Origin: Sphingobacterium bambusae
GTDB taxonomy: Bacteria; Bacteroidota; Bacteroidia; Sphingobacteriales; Sphingobacteriaceae
Length of the DNA: 64,000 bases
Direction of reading: 5' to 3'
Assembly: GCF_033955345.1 (NCBI RefSeq)
Contig: NZ_CP138332.1
Span: forward strand, 4,898,001 to 4,962,000
Both the position numbers and the translations under genes were made by a program. Below are positions 1 through 8,742 of the stretch, piece by piece. Below the pieces are notes generated by a model. That model had not been told where the DNA came from. It did no database searches and was given only the letters and a program-made list of their open reading frames with translations. Numbering within the stretch: the first letter of the stretch is position 1; each line of letters opens with the position of its first letter.

Positions 1-1
1 G

Positions 2-133
2 GAGCTTTTAGATGCCGAAAATGCATACGCAGATGCGCAAAATAATCTAAATACCTCTTTGCTAGACTACAAAGTTGCTGAGGTACAGTTAATCAAATCC
101 AAAGGAAATTTAAAATCATTAGTAAACGAATAA
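2..133 (+). CDS. TolC-family outer membrane efflux protein, C-terminal end (partial)
   Basis: The first bases read in frame as 43 residues ending LKSLVNE and a TAA stop at 131-133; the 5' part lies outside the window. The segment is rich in Ala, Asn and Gln in a helical heptad-like pattern (ENAYADAQNNL, then LLDYKVAEVQLIKSKGNLKSL), which is how the last periplasmic helix of Bacteroidota TolC/OprM-type channels ends. It stops 10 nt before an HlyD adaptor gene and is followed by an RND pump, so it is read as the outer-membrane channel of the same tripartite pump. The identification rests on the short tail plus context. Confidence 0.75.
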   Translation, partial: ELLDAENAYADAQNNLNTSLLDYKVAEVQLIKSKGNLKSLVNE

Positions 134-143
134 CTAACTATAT

Positions 144-1202
144 ATGAAACGTATAATAATTACAGTAATCATCGTGGCCGGCGCTTTGGCAGGTATCATG
201 TTTTTATTGAATAAGAATAAAGCAAAAAATGAAGCACAAACGGCTGTCGTTGCGCAGAAGAATGCTGCAGTCGCTGTACGGGCCGATTTGGCAGATATTC
301 GTGAGGTAAATACGCAGTATATCACTAATGGTTCGTTCTCGCCGAAACAAGAGGTTGTGCTTTCTGCGGAGGCTTCTGGTCGCGTAATTAGGGTTTTGGT
401 GGATGAAGGTGATGCAGTACGTGCAGGACAAACCCTAGCCGTGGTTGATGGCGATAAGCAAAGCGTAGATCTAGCGAATATGCAGGCTAACTATGAGAAC
501 GCAAAGGCCGATCTAGCACGCTACGAAAACGCATTCAAAACAGGCGGGGTGACACAGCAACAGCTTGACCAAGCGAAATTGAAGGTAGAAAATGCAAAGA
601 ACAGTTTGAAATCTTCACAGCTATCTGCGTCTGATGCCAATATCTCGGCTTCCTTTGCGGGTGTTGTTAATAAAAGAAGCATCGAGCCAGGTACTTACGT
701 GTCGCCAGGTACGCAGATGTTTGAAATCGTCAACGTATCTACCTTAAAATTATTGGTCAACGTGGACGAAAAGAATATCGGTCAGGTAAAAGTGGGGCAA
801 TCCGTAAAAGTGGAGTCTACTGTTTTGGCCAATCAACAATTTGATGGTGTGGTGAAGTTTATCGCACCTAAAGCGGATGCTAGCTTGAACTTCCCGGTAG
901 AGCTAGAGATTCGTAACAATGCTTCCAACGATTTGAAAGCAGGTATGTATGGTACAGCTTACTTCGGTGCAGATGCCAAGTCTAGTGTGCTTACTGTACC
1001 TCGTACAGCATTTGTTGGTAGTGTAAGCTCCAACCAAATATTTGTGATCAAAGATGGCAAAGTTGTCTTGACGAAAGTGGTTTCGGGAAGAAGCTTCGGC
1101 GACTATATCGAGATTGTTTCCGGTTTAGAAAAAGGTACACAGGTTGTTACATCCGGCCAAATCAATCTTTTGGACGGAACTGCAGTGGAAATTATTAAGT
1201 AA
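144..1202 (+). CDS. RND efflux periplasmic adaptor (HlyD/MexA family)
   Basis: 352 residues. An N-terminal hydrophobic anchor (about residues 4-21, no lipobox cysteine) is followed by the first half of a lipoyl/barrel-sandwich domain (ASGRVIRVLVDEGDAVRAGQ, near 75-95), an alpha-helical hairpin with AENAK-type heptads, the second lipoyl half (SFAGVVNKRSIEPGTYVSPG), a beta-barrel domain and a membrane-proximal domain ending with LEKGTQVVTSGQINLLDGT. This order is that of membrane-fusion proteins linking an inner-membrane pump to a TolC channel. It sits between the TolC end and the RND pump (18 nt apart), so the three genes are one operon. The substrate cannot be told from the sequence. Confidence 0.93.
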   Translation: MKRIIITVIIVAGALAGIMFLLNKNKAKNEAQTAVVAQKNAAVAVRADLADIREVNTQYITNGSFSPKQEVVLSAEASGRVIRVLVDEGDAVRAGQTLAVVDGDKQSVDLANMQANYENAKADLARYENAFKTGGVTQQQLDQAKLKVENAKNSLKSSQLSASDANISASFAGVVNKRSIEPGTYVSPGTQMFEIVNVSTLKLLVNVDEKNIGQVKVGQSVKVESTVLANQQFDGVVKFIAPKADASLNFPVELEIRNNASNDLKAGMYGTAYFGADAKSSVLTVPRTAFVGSVSSNQIFVIKDGKVVLTKVVSGRSFGDYIEIVSGLEKGTQVVTSGQINLLDGTAVEIIK

Positions 1203-1220
1203 AAAAGCGAAATCAGTTCG

Positions 1221-4200
1221 ATGAAAATATCTGAAATATCCATAAAAAGGCCAAGTATAATTATCGTACTCTTTATTATACTTACACTTGGTGGTATCTT
1301 CTCTTACTCCCAAATGGGGTACGAGTTGGTGCCGAAATTTGAGGTCAACGTAATTAACGTGCAAACGGTATATCCAGGTGCTTCGCCTTCCGAGGTGGAG
1401 ACGTCGGTCACGAAAGTGATCGAGGATGCCGTCGCCAGTTTGGAGAACGTAAAGAAAATAGAGGCGAAGTCCATGGAATCTGTGTCGATGGTGATGATCC
1501 AGCTGAACACAGGTGCGGATGTGAACTTCCTCTTAACGGATGCGCAGCGTAAGATCAATGCCGTAATCAACGAGCTTCCTGACGATGCGGAAACACCTGC
1601 ATTGTCGAAGTTCTCCATTGATGACGTGCCGATCATGAACCTGTCGATCACGTCTAAATTGACGGAAAAGGAACTATATGATCTATTGGATCAAAAGATT
1701 CAGCCTGTGTTCGCGCGTATCAACGGTGTAGCCAAGGTCGATATGGTTGGTGGTGAAGAGCGTGAGATACAGGTGAGCGTAAACCCTAGTAAATTGGAAG
1801 GCTATGGTCTATCCATTGTACAGGTGCAGCAAGCGATAGCTTCTGCCAACTTGGACTTTCCTACGGGAAATGTGAAGACCCGCGACAATCAAACGACGCT
1901 ACGTCTTTCGGGTAAGTTTGCTACGCTAGACGAATTACGTGAACTTCCGTTGAACACGCCTAGTGGTGTGATGATCCGCTTGAGTGATATCGCAGATGTG
2001 CAGGACGGTATTAAGGATATCGAAAAGATAGCACGTATCGACCGTCAAAATACCATCATGTTGCAGGTCTACAAACAGTCTGACGCGAACGCGGTGGCGG
2101 TGTCGGAACTGGTGCAGAAGATGATGGGCAGCGTAGAGAAGGATTTCGAAGCGCAAGGTGTTAAAGTTGGATTGGCGAACGATACCACAGAATATACGTT
2201 GACAGCGGCAGATAACGTGGTGCACGATTTGATGATCGCAATCGGTTTGGTAGCGTTTATCATGTTGTTTTTCTTGCACAGTTTGCGCGACGCGTTTATC
2301 GCTGTAGTAGCTATTCCGCTTTCCTTGATCGCGACCTTCATCTTCTTGAACCTATTGGGCTATACGCTGAACTTGATGTCACTATTAGGGCTTTCCCTTG
2401 TGGTAGGTATCTTGGTGGATGATGCGATTGTGGTTATCGAGAATATCCACCGCCATATGCAGATGGGTAAAAACAAGGTGCGGGCGGCTTTTGATGGCGC
2501 GAAAGAAATCGGTTTCACGGTATCGGCCATTACCTTAGTTATTGTGGTGGTATTCTTACCAATCGCGATGTCTTCGGGCTTGGTGTCTGATATCTTACGT
2601 CAATTCTGTGTGACGGTCATGGTTTCTACCTTGTTGTCGTTGTTAGTTTCCTTTACCGTGGTGCCTTGGTTGTACTCCCGTATGGGACAGTTGACGCACT
2701 TGGACAACAAAACCTTCTTTGGTCGTATCTTGACCGGATTCGAGGCTGGTTTGACGAAATTGACACACTGGATCTCGGGTATCTTGGAGTGGGCCTTGAA
2801 GAACCGTTGGAACAAGGTGATTACCTTGGTGCTATCGCTGGTTCTCCTTATCGCTTCCTTTATGTTGGTAGGCAAAGGCTATATCGGTTCCGATTTCTTC
2901 CCGGGCAATGATAAAGGGGAGTTTTACCTGCAGATTGAAATGAACAAGGATGCTTCATTGGAGCAAACCAACTTCATGACCCAAAAGGCAGAGAACTATT
3001 TGGCGCAGAAGCCGGAAATCGAGCGTATGATCACGACCGTCGGACAGGCGTCTGATGGAACGATGAGCACCTCGGGAACGAAATATAAAGCGGAAATACA
3101 TATTATCACCAAAGAAGGCTTTAACCAAGAGAACCCAACGAAGGTTTACTCGGCACAATTGCGCCGGGAAATGGAAGGCGTATTGGTGGGCGCTAAGGTG
3201 AAGACGGTGAACATGGGCTTAATGGGGGCTGAACAGGCGCCGTTGATGCTGACGTTGATCGGGTCTTCGCAGGCCGACGCCTTGGAGGCAGCACGCAAGT
3301 ATGAAGCTATTTTACGCAATATTCCGGGAGCTTCGGAAGTGAAGTTAACATCGGAAGATGGTAATCCAGAGATCAGTGTGAAAGTGGATCGTGATAAGAT
3401 GAACTCCCTAGGCTTGGATGTATCTACGGTAGGTATGACCATGCAGACGGCATTCTCTGGTAATGATGATACCAAGTTCCGTGCAGGTGATACCGAGTAT
3501 GACATCAATATCCGTTTTGACGAGATTGGTCGCGGTAACATTGCTGACGTACAGAACCTGAAGTTTATGAATAAGGACGGCCAAGCCATGCGTTTAGAGC
3601 AGTTTGCAGATGTATCGTATACTTCGGGTCCGAGTTTATTGGAGCGTCGCGATAAGTCGCCATCGGTATCGGTACAGGCGCAGGTTGTTGGACGTCCATT
3701 AGGATCTGTCGCTGCCGACTGGCAAGCAGAATTTGAAAAGGTGCAATTGAAGCCAGGTGTTTCCTACAAATGGGGCGGAAACATGGAAAACCAAGAGGAA
3801 GGTTTCGGAACCTTGGGTATCGCATTGTTGGCGTCTATTCTATTGGTTTACCTTGTGATGGTTGCGCTATATGATAGTTTCGTGACTCCATTTGTGGTAT
3901 TGTTCTCCATTCCGTTGTCGTTCATCGGCGCGCTATTGGCCTTGGCTTTGACCAACCAAACGCTGAATATATTTACCATCTTGGGTATTATTATGCTTAT
4001 CGGTTTGGTGGCGAAAAATGCGATTATGTTGGTCGACTTTGCTAACCATAAAAAGGATGCAGGTTCAACGACCTACGATGCGCTCATCGCGGCGAACCAT
4101 GTGCGTTTCCGCCCGATTTTGATGACAACCATCGCGATGGTTATCGGTATGATTCCTATTGCCGTGGCAACAGGTGACGGTGCCGATATGAACCGCGGTT

Positions 4201-4394
4201 TGGCTATCGTGATCATCGGTGGGTTGCTTTCTTCCTTGTTCCTGACCTTGGTCGTGGTGCCGGTTGTATATTCCATCTTCGATGGATTAGGACGCCGTTT
4301 TGGTAAGAAAGAAAAAACACCGTATGCCGAACTTATTACGGCAGACTATGAGAAGAGTGAAGACTATGTGGACGAAATGGAAGTCCAACATTAA
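1221..4394 (+). CDS. RND-family efflux pump, inner-membrane transporter
   Basis: 1057 residues, the usual length for AcrB/MexB-type (HAE1) pumps. It has the typical N-terminus with a membrane helix at about 12-30, the porter-domain phrase VYPGASPSEVE, and the TM4 proton-relay pair Asp400-Asp401 inside VDDAIVVIEN. The second repeat carries a large periplasmic domain and the C-terminal helices with LIGLVAKNAIMLVDFANH and FRPILMTTIAMVIGMIPIA. The heavy-metal CzcA signature is not evident, so a drug/organic-compound exporter is more likely than a metal pump. It closes the tolC-hlyD-RND operon and is followed by a strong terminator. Confidence 0.95.
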   Translation: MKISEISIKRPSIIIVLFIILTLGGIFSYSQMGYELVPKFEVNVINVQTVYPGASPSEVETSVTKVIEDAVASLENVKKIEAKSMESVSMVMIQLNTGADVNFLLTDAQRKINAVINELPDDAETPALSKFSIDDVPIMNLSITSKLTEKELYDLLDQKIQPVFARINGVAKVDMVGGEEREIQVSVNPSKLEGYGLSIVQVQQAIASANLDFPTGNVKTRDNQTTLRLSGKFATLDELRELPLNTPSGVMIRLSDIADVQDGIKDIEKIARIDRQNTIMLQVYKQSDANAVAVSELVQKMMGSVEKDFEAQGVKVGLANDTTEYTLTAADNVVHDLMIAIGLVAFIMLFFLHSLRDAFIAVVAIPLSLIATFIFLNLLGYTLNLMSLLGLSLVVGILVDDAIVVIENIHRHMQMGKNKVRAAFDGAKEIGFTVSAITLVIVVVFLPIAMSSGLVSDILRQFCVTVMVSTLLSLLVSFTVVPWLYSRMGQLTHLDNKTFFGRILTGFEAGLTKLTHWISGILEWALKNRWNKVITLVLSLVLLIASFMLVGKGYIGSDFFPGNDKGEFYLQIEMNKDASLEQTNFMTQKAENYLAQKPEIERMITTVGQASDGTMSTSGTKYKAEIHIITKEGFNQENPTKVYSAQLRREMEGVLVGAKVKTVNMGLMGAEQAPLMLTLIGSSQADALEAARKYEAILRNIPGASEVKLTSEDGNPEISVKVDRDKMNSLGLDVSTVGMTMQTAFSGNDDTKFRAGDTEYDINIRFDEIGRGNIADVQNLKFMNKDGQAMRLEQFADVSYTSGPSLLERRDKSPSVSVQAQVVGRPLGSVAADWQAEFEKVQLKPGVSYKWGGNMENQEEGFGTLGIALLASILLVYLVMVALYDSFVTPFVVLFSIPLSFIGALLALALTNQTLNIFTILGIIMLIGLVAKNAIMLVDFANHKKDAGSTTYDALIAANHVRFRPILMTTIAMVIGMIPIAVATGDGADMNRGLAIVIIGGLLSSLFLTLVVVPVVYSIFDGLGRRFGKKEKTPYAELITADYEKSEDYVDEMEVQH

Positions 4395-4425
4395 TATATG
4401 ATCGCTTAGCTTACCTTAGTAAGCA

Positions 4426-4463
4426 AAAAACGGGGAGAATGCATACGCATTCTCCCCGTTTTT
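4426..4463 (+). terminator. Rho-independent terminator after the RND operon
   Basis: A perfect 17-bp inverted repeat (AAAAACGGGGAGAATGC and its complement) with a 4-nt ATAC loop begins about 30 nt after the pump stop codon. It ends in a run of T on the plus strand and in A/T-rich sequence on the other side. Confidence 0.9.
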
Positions 4464-4564
4464 GTTGTTGGATACAAACAACTTAGCATTGGAGACTGAA
4501 TATAATTCTTTGCGATATTTTGTCATTTTTTCGCATAAACACGCACGAGGATAGGAATAATTTC

Positions 4565-4572
4565 TATATTTG
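4565..4572 (+). promoter_or_regulatory. -7 box (TATATTTG) of the TonB-receptor operon
   Basis: The octamer matches the Bacteroidota -7 consensus TAnnTTTG and lies 32 nt before the GTG start of the receptor. No clear -33 TTTG element is visible at the usual distance, so strength is uncertain. Confidence 0.5.
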
Positions 4573-4604
4573 TCCTTTATTAATAATTAATCTAAATAAA
4601 TACT

Positions 4605-7334
4605 GTGCGTTTAGCCATTATTTTAGTAGGGGTTTTTTGGTCGTTTTTCGCTTACGGACAACGATATCTAGAGGGACAAGTATGGGATGAACATGGGCAA
4701 CCATTGCCGCTAGCTTCCGTAATCGAATTAAACACACGAGTGACGGTTACGACAGATAAGCAAGGTAGATTTCAGTTGAGAGCAGTTGGGCAGGACTCTA
4801 TTTTTATAAAAGTGAATTTTATAGGAAAACGCAGCTTCACGCAAAAGTATCCACAATCAGCGCTCGGGCAATTGCAAATCATCCGTTTACAAGATCTTTC
4901 TCTTAGACTGGATGAGGTAACTGTTCTACCAACATTTACTAATAGCGGAGAGTCTAATTCATCTATCAGTATAGACCGACAGGCTATCGAACAATTACAG
5001 GCATTTAGCTTAGTTGATGTGATGAATTCATTACCTGGAAAAAAGACAGCGCCACTTGATCTCAATACGCTTTCTACCTTAACATTTCGAGGTACTATTG
5101 GTGGAAATCACGATTTTAATAATTCGCGAGGTATCGCGATCATCATCGACGATACACGTATATCCAATGACGCGAATATGCAGACGCGTGGTTTGTCTCG
5201 TGGGGGCATACCTAGCAGTACAATTACTTCGGATGGTTATAGCGACAGTTACTTTGGAAACCAATCTACTAAAAGCTATGATACGCCTTTTCAAGGGATT
5301 GACCTACGTGACATTCCGGTAAATAATATCGAGAAAATAGAAGTAATACAAGGTATCGCGCCTGCTCGTTATGGGGAGGTGACCAATGGCGCGGTGATCA
5401 TCGATAGACAAGCAGGAAAGAGTCCCTATATAGTTAGCTTCAATATCAACGGTGGTTCTACAAACAGCTCTATAGCAAAAGGTTTTCAGCTTCCAGGAAA
5501 TTGGGGGGCACTTAATTTCAATGGAAGTTGGGGCTATAGCAATGCAGATCCAAAGGATAAGGTCAAAAGCTTCAATCGTTTTAGTGAAGGGATTGTGTGG
5601 ACAACAACTACAAAGCGTATGAAAAACACCTTGTCGCTAGACTTTAGTCATCGCAAAGATGACAAAAAACAAGACCCTGATGATGAAACCTTACGTACTT
5701 CGCGCTTCAGCAATTTTAAGGTTGGGGTCAGCAACCGATGGAGTTATGCCGTCGACAAACAATTGATGCAACGTATTCAGGTGAACGCAGCAATGTCTTT
5801 CGGAAAGCAGGAGTCATATGCGTCTTATGCTATTAATCAAGGTTTACGACCAATTGCCAACATGGATACCAGTGGAATTTATGAAGGTGTCTATCTCAAT
5901 CAATCGGTGATGACGGAAGAACATATCTTAGGCAAGCCGCGTACCGCTTCGTTATCGATCTCCAGTAACGGCATTTGGAATTGGGCAAATGTGCAACATA
6001 CGGTGAGTTACGGTGTAAACTACAGCCTATCGAACAATGGAGGCCGCGGTGTCATTTCGGATCCGAACCGACCTCGGTTTGTAGGTACTAATCACCAAAA
6101 TTTGCGACCATACTCTTTTGAAAATATTCCCGCAGCTCAAAATATCGGCATTTATATGGAAGACCAGTTTAAGTGGATGATCGGATCTCGGGAACTATCA
6201 AGCAATTTGGGCTTACGTTTTGATCTTCAAAATGGTTGTGGAACGATTCAACCAAGAATCAATTCGCGCTTAAAATGGAACGAGCGTTGGACTTTCACAG
6301 GAGCATTGGGAGTGGCCACTAAAGCACCGTCATTGGCAGACCTATATCCGGGGCCTACTTTTATAGATTACGATTTGATTACGGCTACAACCGGTTCTAT
6401 TGATCCATCGCTCTACGTGCTCTTCACCGATAAGATAATAGTTGATAATAGTGCTCTCAAACCTGCTAAATCCCTACAGATCGAGCTGGGTGCGACAAGG
6501 AAAGATAGATGGATTTCTTCCTCGATGTATGCTTATTTTAAACGGAACTATGATGGTTTCACCGCGCTTAGTAATTTTCGACGTTACGTGTTGCCCAAAT
6601 TTAACTATTGGCTCAATGAGGAAACAAATAAGTACGAGTATGTTCCTTCGGGCGAAACGCTTGCCGTTGGAGGCTTTTGGGATTATAGTATGACGAATGG
6701 TTTACAGTCCGACAGTTATGGAGTGGAGTGGTTTCTCAGTACGCCCCGTATCCCCTTGATACAAACCTCATTTTCATTGAATACCTCATTTACATACACG
6801 TACAATAAAAGTGCAACCAATCAAGCTGTAAGTAGAGAAGACCGTATTTACGTAGATGGGGATCGCTACATCAAAACCGTATACTATGAGCCGTTGGAGA
6901 CGACGGGCACCTTCTTGATGACCAAGTTAAATACGGTTACGCATATACCACGCCTAGGCTTCGTTGTAAATTTCTCCTTGGATCTGAATATTCTTGATAG
7001 ATCGAGTTCGGTAAGCAGTTCAATACCTATAGCCTATATTGATGACCAGGTATACTATCACGAGCTAGCTGCGGAACAACGTTCGACAGAACCGTTTGCA
7101 GGATTAAATCGCCTCTCTAGCGACGCACGTACCGTAAGGGTACCATTTGTGTATGGAACAATCAATATGGGATTAGAAAAGGAAGTAGGTAAAAATATAA
7201 GGATTAACATGCGATCCTACAACCTTTTCGATATGCGTCCCTACCGATTGGTCAGACTCAACAATGGACAGGAGCAGGTGTTTAATCCAAATACGAAACC
7301 AAGCATTACAATAGGGACAACAATTAAATTTTAG
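4605..7334 (+). CDS. TonB-dependent outer membrane receptor with CarboxypepD_reg-like domain
   Basis: 909 residues with a GTG start and a signal peptide (about 1-18, ending FAYGQ). A carboxypeptidase-regulatory-like beta-sandwich (about 20-105), a plug domain (about 115-270, with IEKIEVIQGIAPARYGEVTN) and a long barrel ending in the outer-membrane signature Phe (TIGTTIKF) follow. It is shorter than SusC proteins and has no SusD partner; instead the next genes are a DUF4876 lipoprotein (5 nt away), a DUF6850-like barrel protein and a di-haem peroxidase. The receptor should import a TonB-dependent ligand; the peroxidase suggests an iron, haem or other redox-active ligand, which is inference. 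Confidence 0.92.
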   Translation: MRLAIILVGVFWSFFAYGQRYLEGQVWDEHGQPLPLASVIELNTRVTVTTDKQGRFQLRAVGQDSIFIKVNFIGKRSFTQKYPQSALGQLQIIRLQDLSLRLDEVTVLPTFTNSGESNSSISIDRQAIEQLQAFSLVDVMNSLPGKKTAPLDLNTLSTLTFRGTIGGNHDFNNSRGIAIIIDDTRISNDANMQTRGLSRGGIPSSTITSDGYSDSYFGNQSTKSYDTPFQGIDLRDIPVNNIEKIEVIQGIAPARYGEVTNGAVIIDRQAGKSPYIVSFNINGGSTNSSIAKGFQLPGNWGALNFNGSWGYSNADPKDKVKSFNRFSEGIVWTTTTKRMKNTLSLDFSHRKDDKKQDPDDETLRTSRFSNFKVGVSNRWSYAVDKQLMQRIQVNAAMSFGKQESYASYAINQGLRPIANMDTSGIYEGVYLNQSVMTEEHILGKPRTASLSISSNGIWNWANVQHTVSYGVNYSLSNNGGRGVISDPNRPRFVGTNHQNLRPYSFENIPAAQNIGIYMEDQFKWMIGSRELSSNLGLRFDLQNGCGTIQPRINSRLKWNERWTFTGALGVATKAPSLADLYPGPTFIDYDLITATTGSIDPSLYVLFTDKIIVDNSALKPAKSLQIELGATRKDRWISSSMYAYFKRNYDGFTALSNFRRYVLPKFNYWLNEETNKYEYVPSGETLAVGGFWDYSMTNGLQSDSYGVEWFLSTPRIPLIQTSFSLNTSFTYTYNKSATNQAVSREDRIYVDGDRYIKTVYYEPLETTGTFLMTKLNTVTHIPRLGFVVNFSLDLNILDRSSSVSSSIPIAYIDDQVYYHELAAEQRSTEPFAGLNRLSSDARTVRVPFVYGTINMGLEKEVGKNIRINMRSYNLFDMRPYRLVRLNNGQEQVFNPNTKPSITIGTTIKF

Positions 7335-7339
7335 TATAT

Positions 7340-8689
7340 ATGAATAGCAAATTTTTATTATTGATGACCATGGTCGTTGCTTTATTAGCATCTTGCCAGA
7401 AATCCGATGACAATCGTGTACAACCTGTATCGTTTAATTTGACCGTGAATGCCAAGGAAGGGGAATTTTCTTTTCCTGTCAATAATGCGAGCGTCAAAAT
7501 AACAAATAAAGCCAGCGGAACAAGTTATACAGCTGTTGCCGAAACCGAAGGAAGAGCACTATTTTCCAGTTTAGTTCCTGGTAGCTACGACTTAACGGTG
7601 ACCTTGGTTGTACCCGCAGCAACTTATACGCAGATCACAGGAATCGTTACGGAGGAAGATGTGACATTTAATGGTTCGATGGAGGGACTAAACCTTCAGC
7701 AGGATACTGATCAATCCATAGATTTAGTCGTCGGTCGTGTAGGCGGTTGGCTATTCAAGCAAATCTACTACGCCGGATCAAATACCACACGTGGAGCCAG
7801 CTTCCGTGACGTATTCTTTGAGATCTATAATAATTCTAACACGGTGATGTATGCCGATAGTCTCTACTTCGGGCAGGCTGAAGGTAAGAACAATAACAGC
7901 AGCAACGATTATGTGTTGGCCAACTTCCAGTACGACTGGAGTAAGTCACTCAATATTTCAACATCGGCTGGCCTTAATGCTAATACGGATTATATTTATG
8001 CCAATAGTATCTTGATGATTCCTAGCGATGGTAGTGGGAAAAAATATCCTGTTGAGCCAGGTACAAGTATCATCATAGCAGCTAATGCCGTAGATCATAC
8101 CGCTAGTTACCCATTGGCGGATGGTTCGCCTTTGCCGATTACTGATCCTACACTGACGGTAGATTTATCAAAAGCCGACTTCGAAACGTATTTGGCGAGC
8201 TACCTCGGAGGGACTCCTTACAGGTTCGATATTGATAATACAAATGTGCCCAATGTAGAGGTTATCTATTTTGTTTCTGGAAACGATATGGTGTTGGATG
8301 CAAATGGCAGAGACGCTTTTTTCCTGTTTAAGGTAGATGCTAGTGCTGCACGTGTTAACGATTTACCCAACGTCGCGATCCCTACTGTTCGCGAAATTAC
8401 GGCAACAACGAATCTGTTCAAGCAAATTCCAGTAAGCTACATTGAAGATGCCGTGGAAGTTCAAAATCCAGTTGATGGATCCCGTGTGCCCAAACGGTTG
8501 CCTACGGTATTGGATGCCGTACGCACTCATGTCCCAGGCGGTCGTTATTCAAGCCAATCAATTGTGCGCAAAACATTAAAGACGGTCAACGGAAGACGTA
8601 TCTTGAAGGATACCAACAATTCTAGCGAAGATTTTGGTGTGCTATTGAAGGCTGATGCAAGCAAATCGGCTTCATCTTTTATTGATTAA
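7340..8689 (+). CDS. DUF4876-type surface lipoprotein
   Basis: 449 residues with a lipoprotein signal peptide: hydrophobic segment 5-17 and lipobox LLASC with Cys19. An Ig-like/carboxypeptidase-regulatory-like beta domain follows (about 30-120, SLVPGSYDLTVTL), then a second domain beginning near GWLFKQIYYAGSNT with many Asn, Ser and Asp residues. The layout and position behind a TonB receptor match the Bacteroidota family DUF4876 (assigned from memory of the family, not a search). It probably sits on the outer membrane as a ligand-binding partner of the upstream receptor, in the place that SusD occupies in other systems. The exact ligand is unknown. Confidence 0.72.
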   Translation: MNSKFLLLMTMVVALLASCQKSDDNRVQPVSFNLTVNAKEGEFSFPVNNASVKITNKASGTSYTAVAETEGRALFSSLVPGSYDLTVTLVVPAATYTQITGIVTEEDVTFNGSMEGLNLQQDTDQSIDLVVGRVGGWLFKQIYYAGSNTTRGASFRDVFFEIYNNSNTVMYADSLYFGQAEGKNNNSSNDYVLANFQYDWSKSLNISTSAGLNANTDYIYANSILMIPSDGSGKKYPVEPGTSIIIAANAVDHTASYPLADGSPLPITDPTLTVDLSKADFETYLASYLGGTPYRFDIDNTNVPNVEVIYFVSGNDMVLDANGRDAFFLFKVDASAARVNDLPNVAIPTVREITATTNLFKQIPVSYIEDAVEVQNPVDGSRVPKRLPTVLDAVRTHVPGGRYSSQSIVRKTLKTVNGRRILKDTNNSSEDFGVLLKADASKSASSFID

Positions 8690-8695
8690 TAATAT

Positions 8696-8729
8696 TGTCG
8701 AGCATGGATAACGTGAACTATGCTCGACA
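8696..8729 (+). repeat. Intercistronic hairpin between the DUF4876 and DUF6850-like genes
   Basis: TGTCGAGCAT (8696-8705) and its perfect complement ATGCTCGACA (8720-8729) are separated by 14 nt. The hairpin lies in the only sizeable gap in the first three genes of this operon and overlaps the more upstream possible start codons of the next gene. No T run follows, so it looks more like an mRNA-processing or stability element than a terminator. Confidence 0.7.
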
Positions 8730-8742
8730 TTTCATATTCCTT

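Noticed and set aside
2666-2911. 81-residue frame inside the RND pump gene on the same strand
   Set aside because: It lies fully inside the pump in another frame and has no independent start signals.
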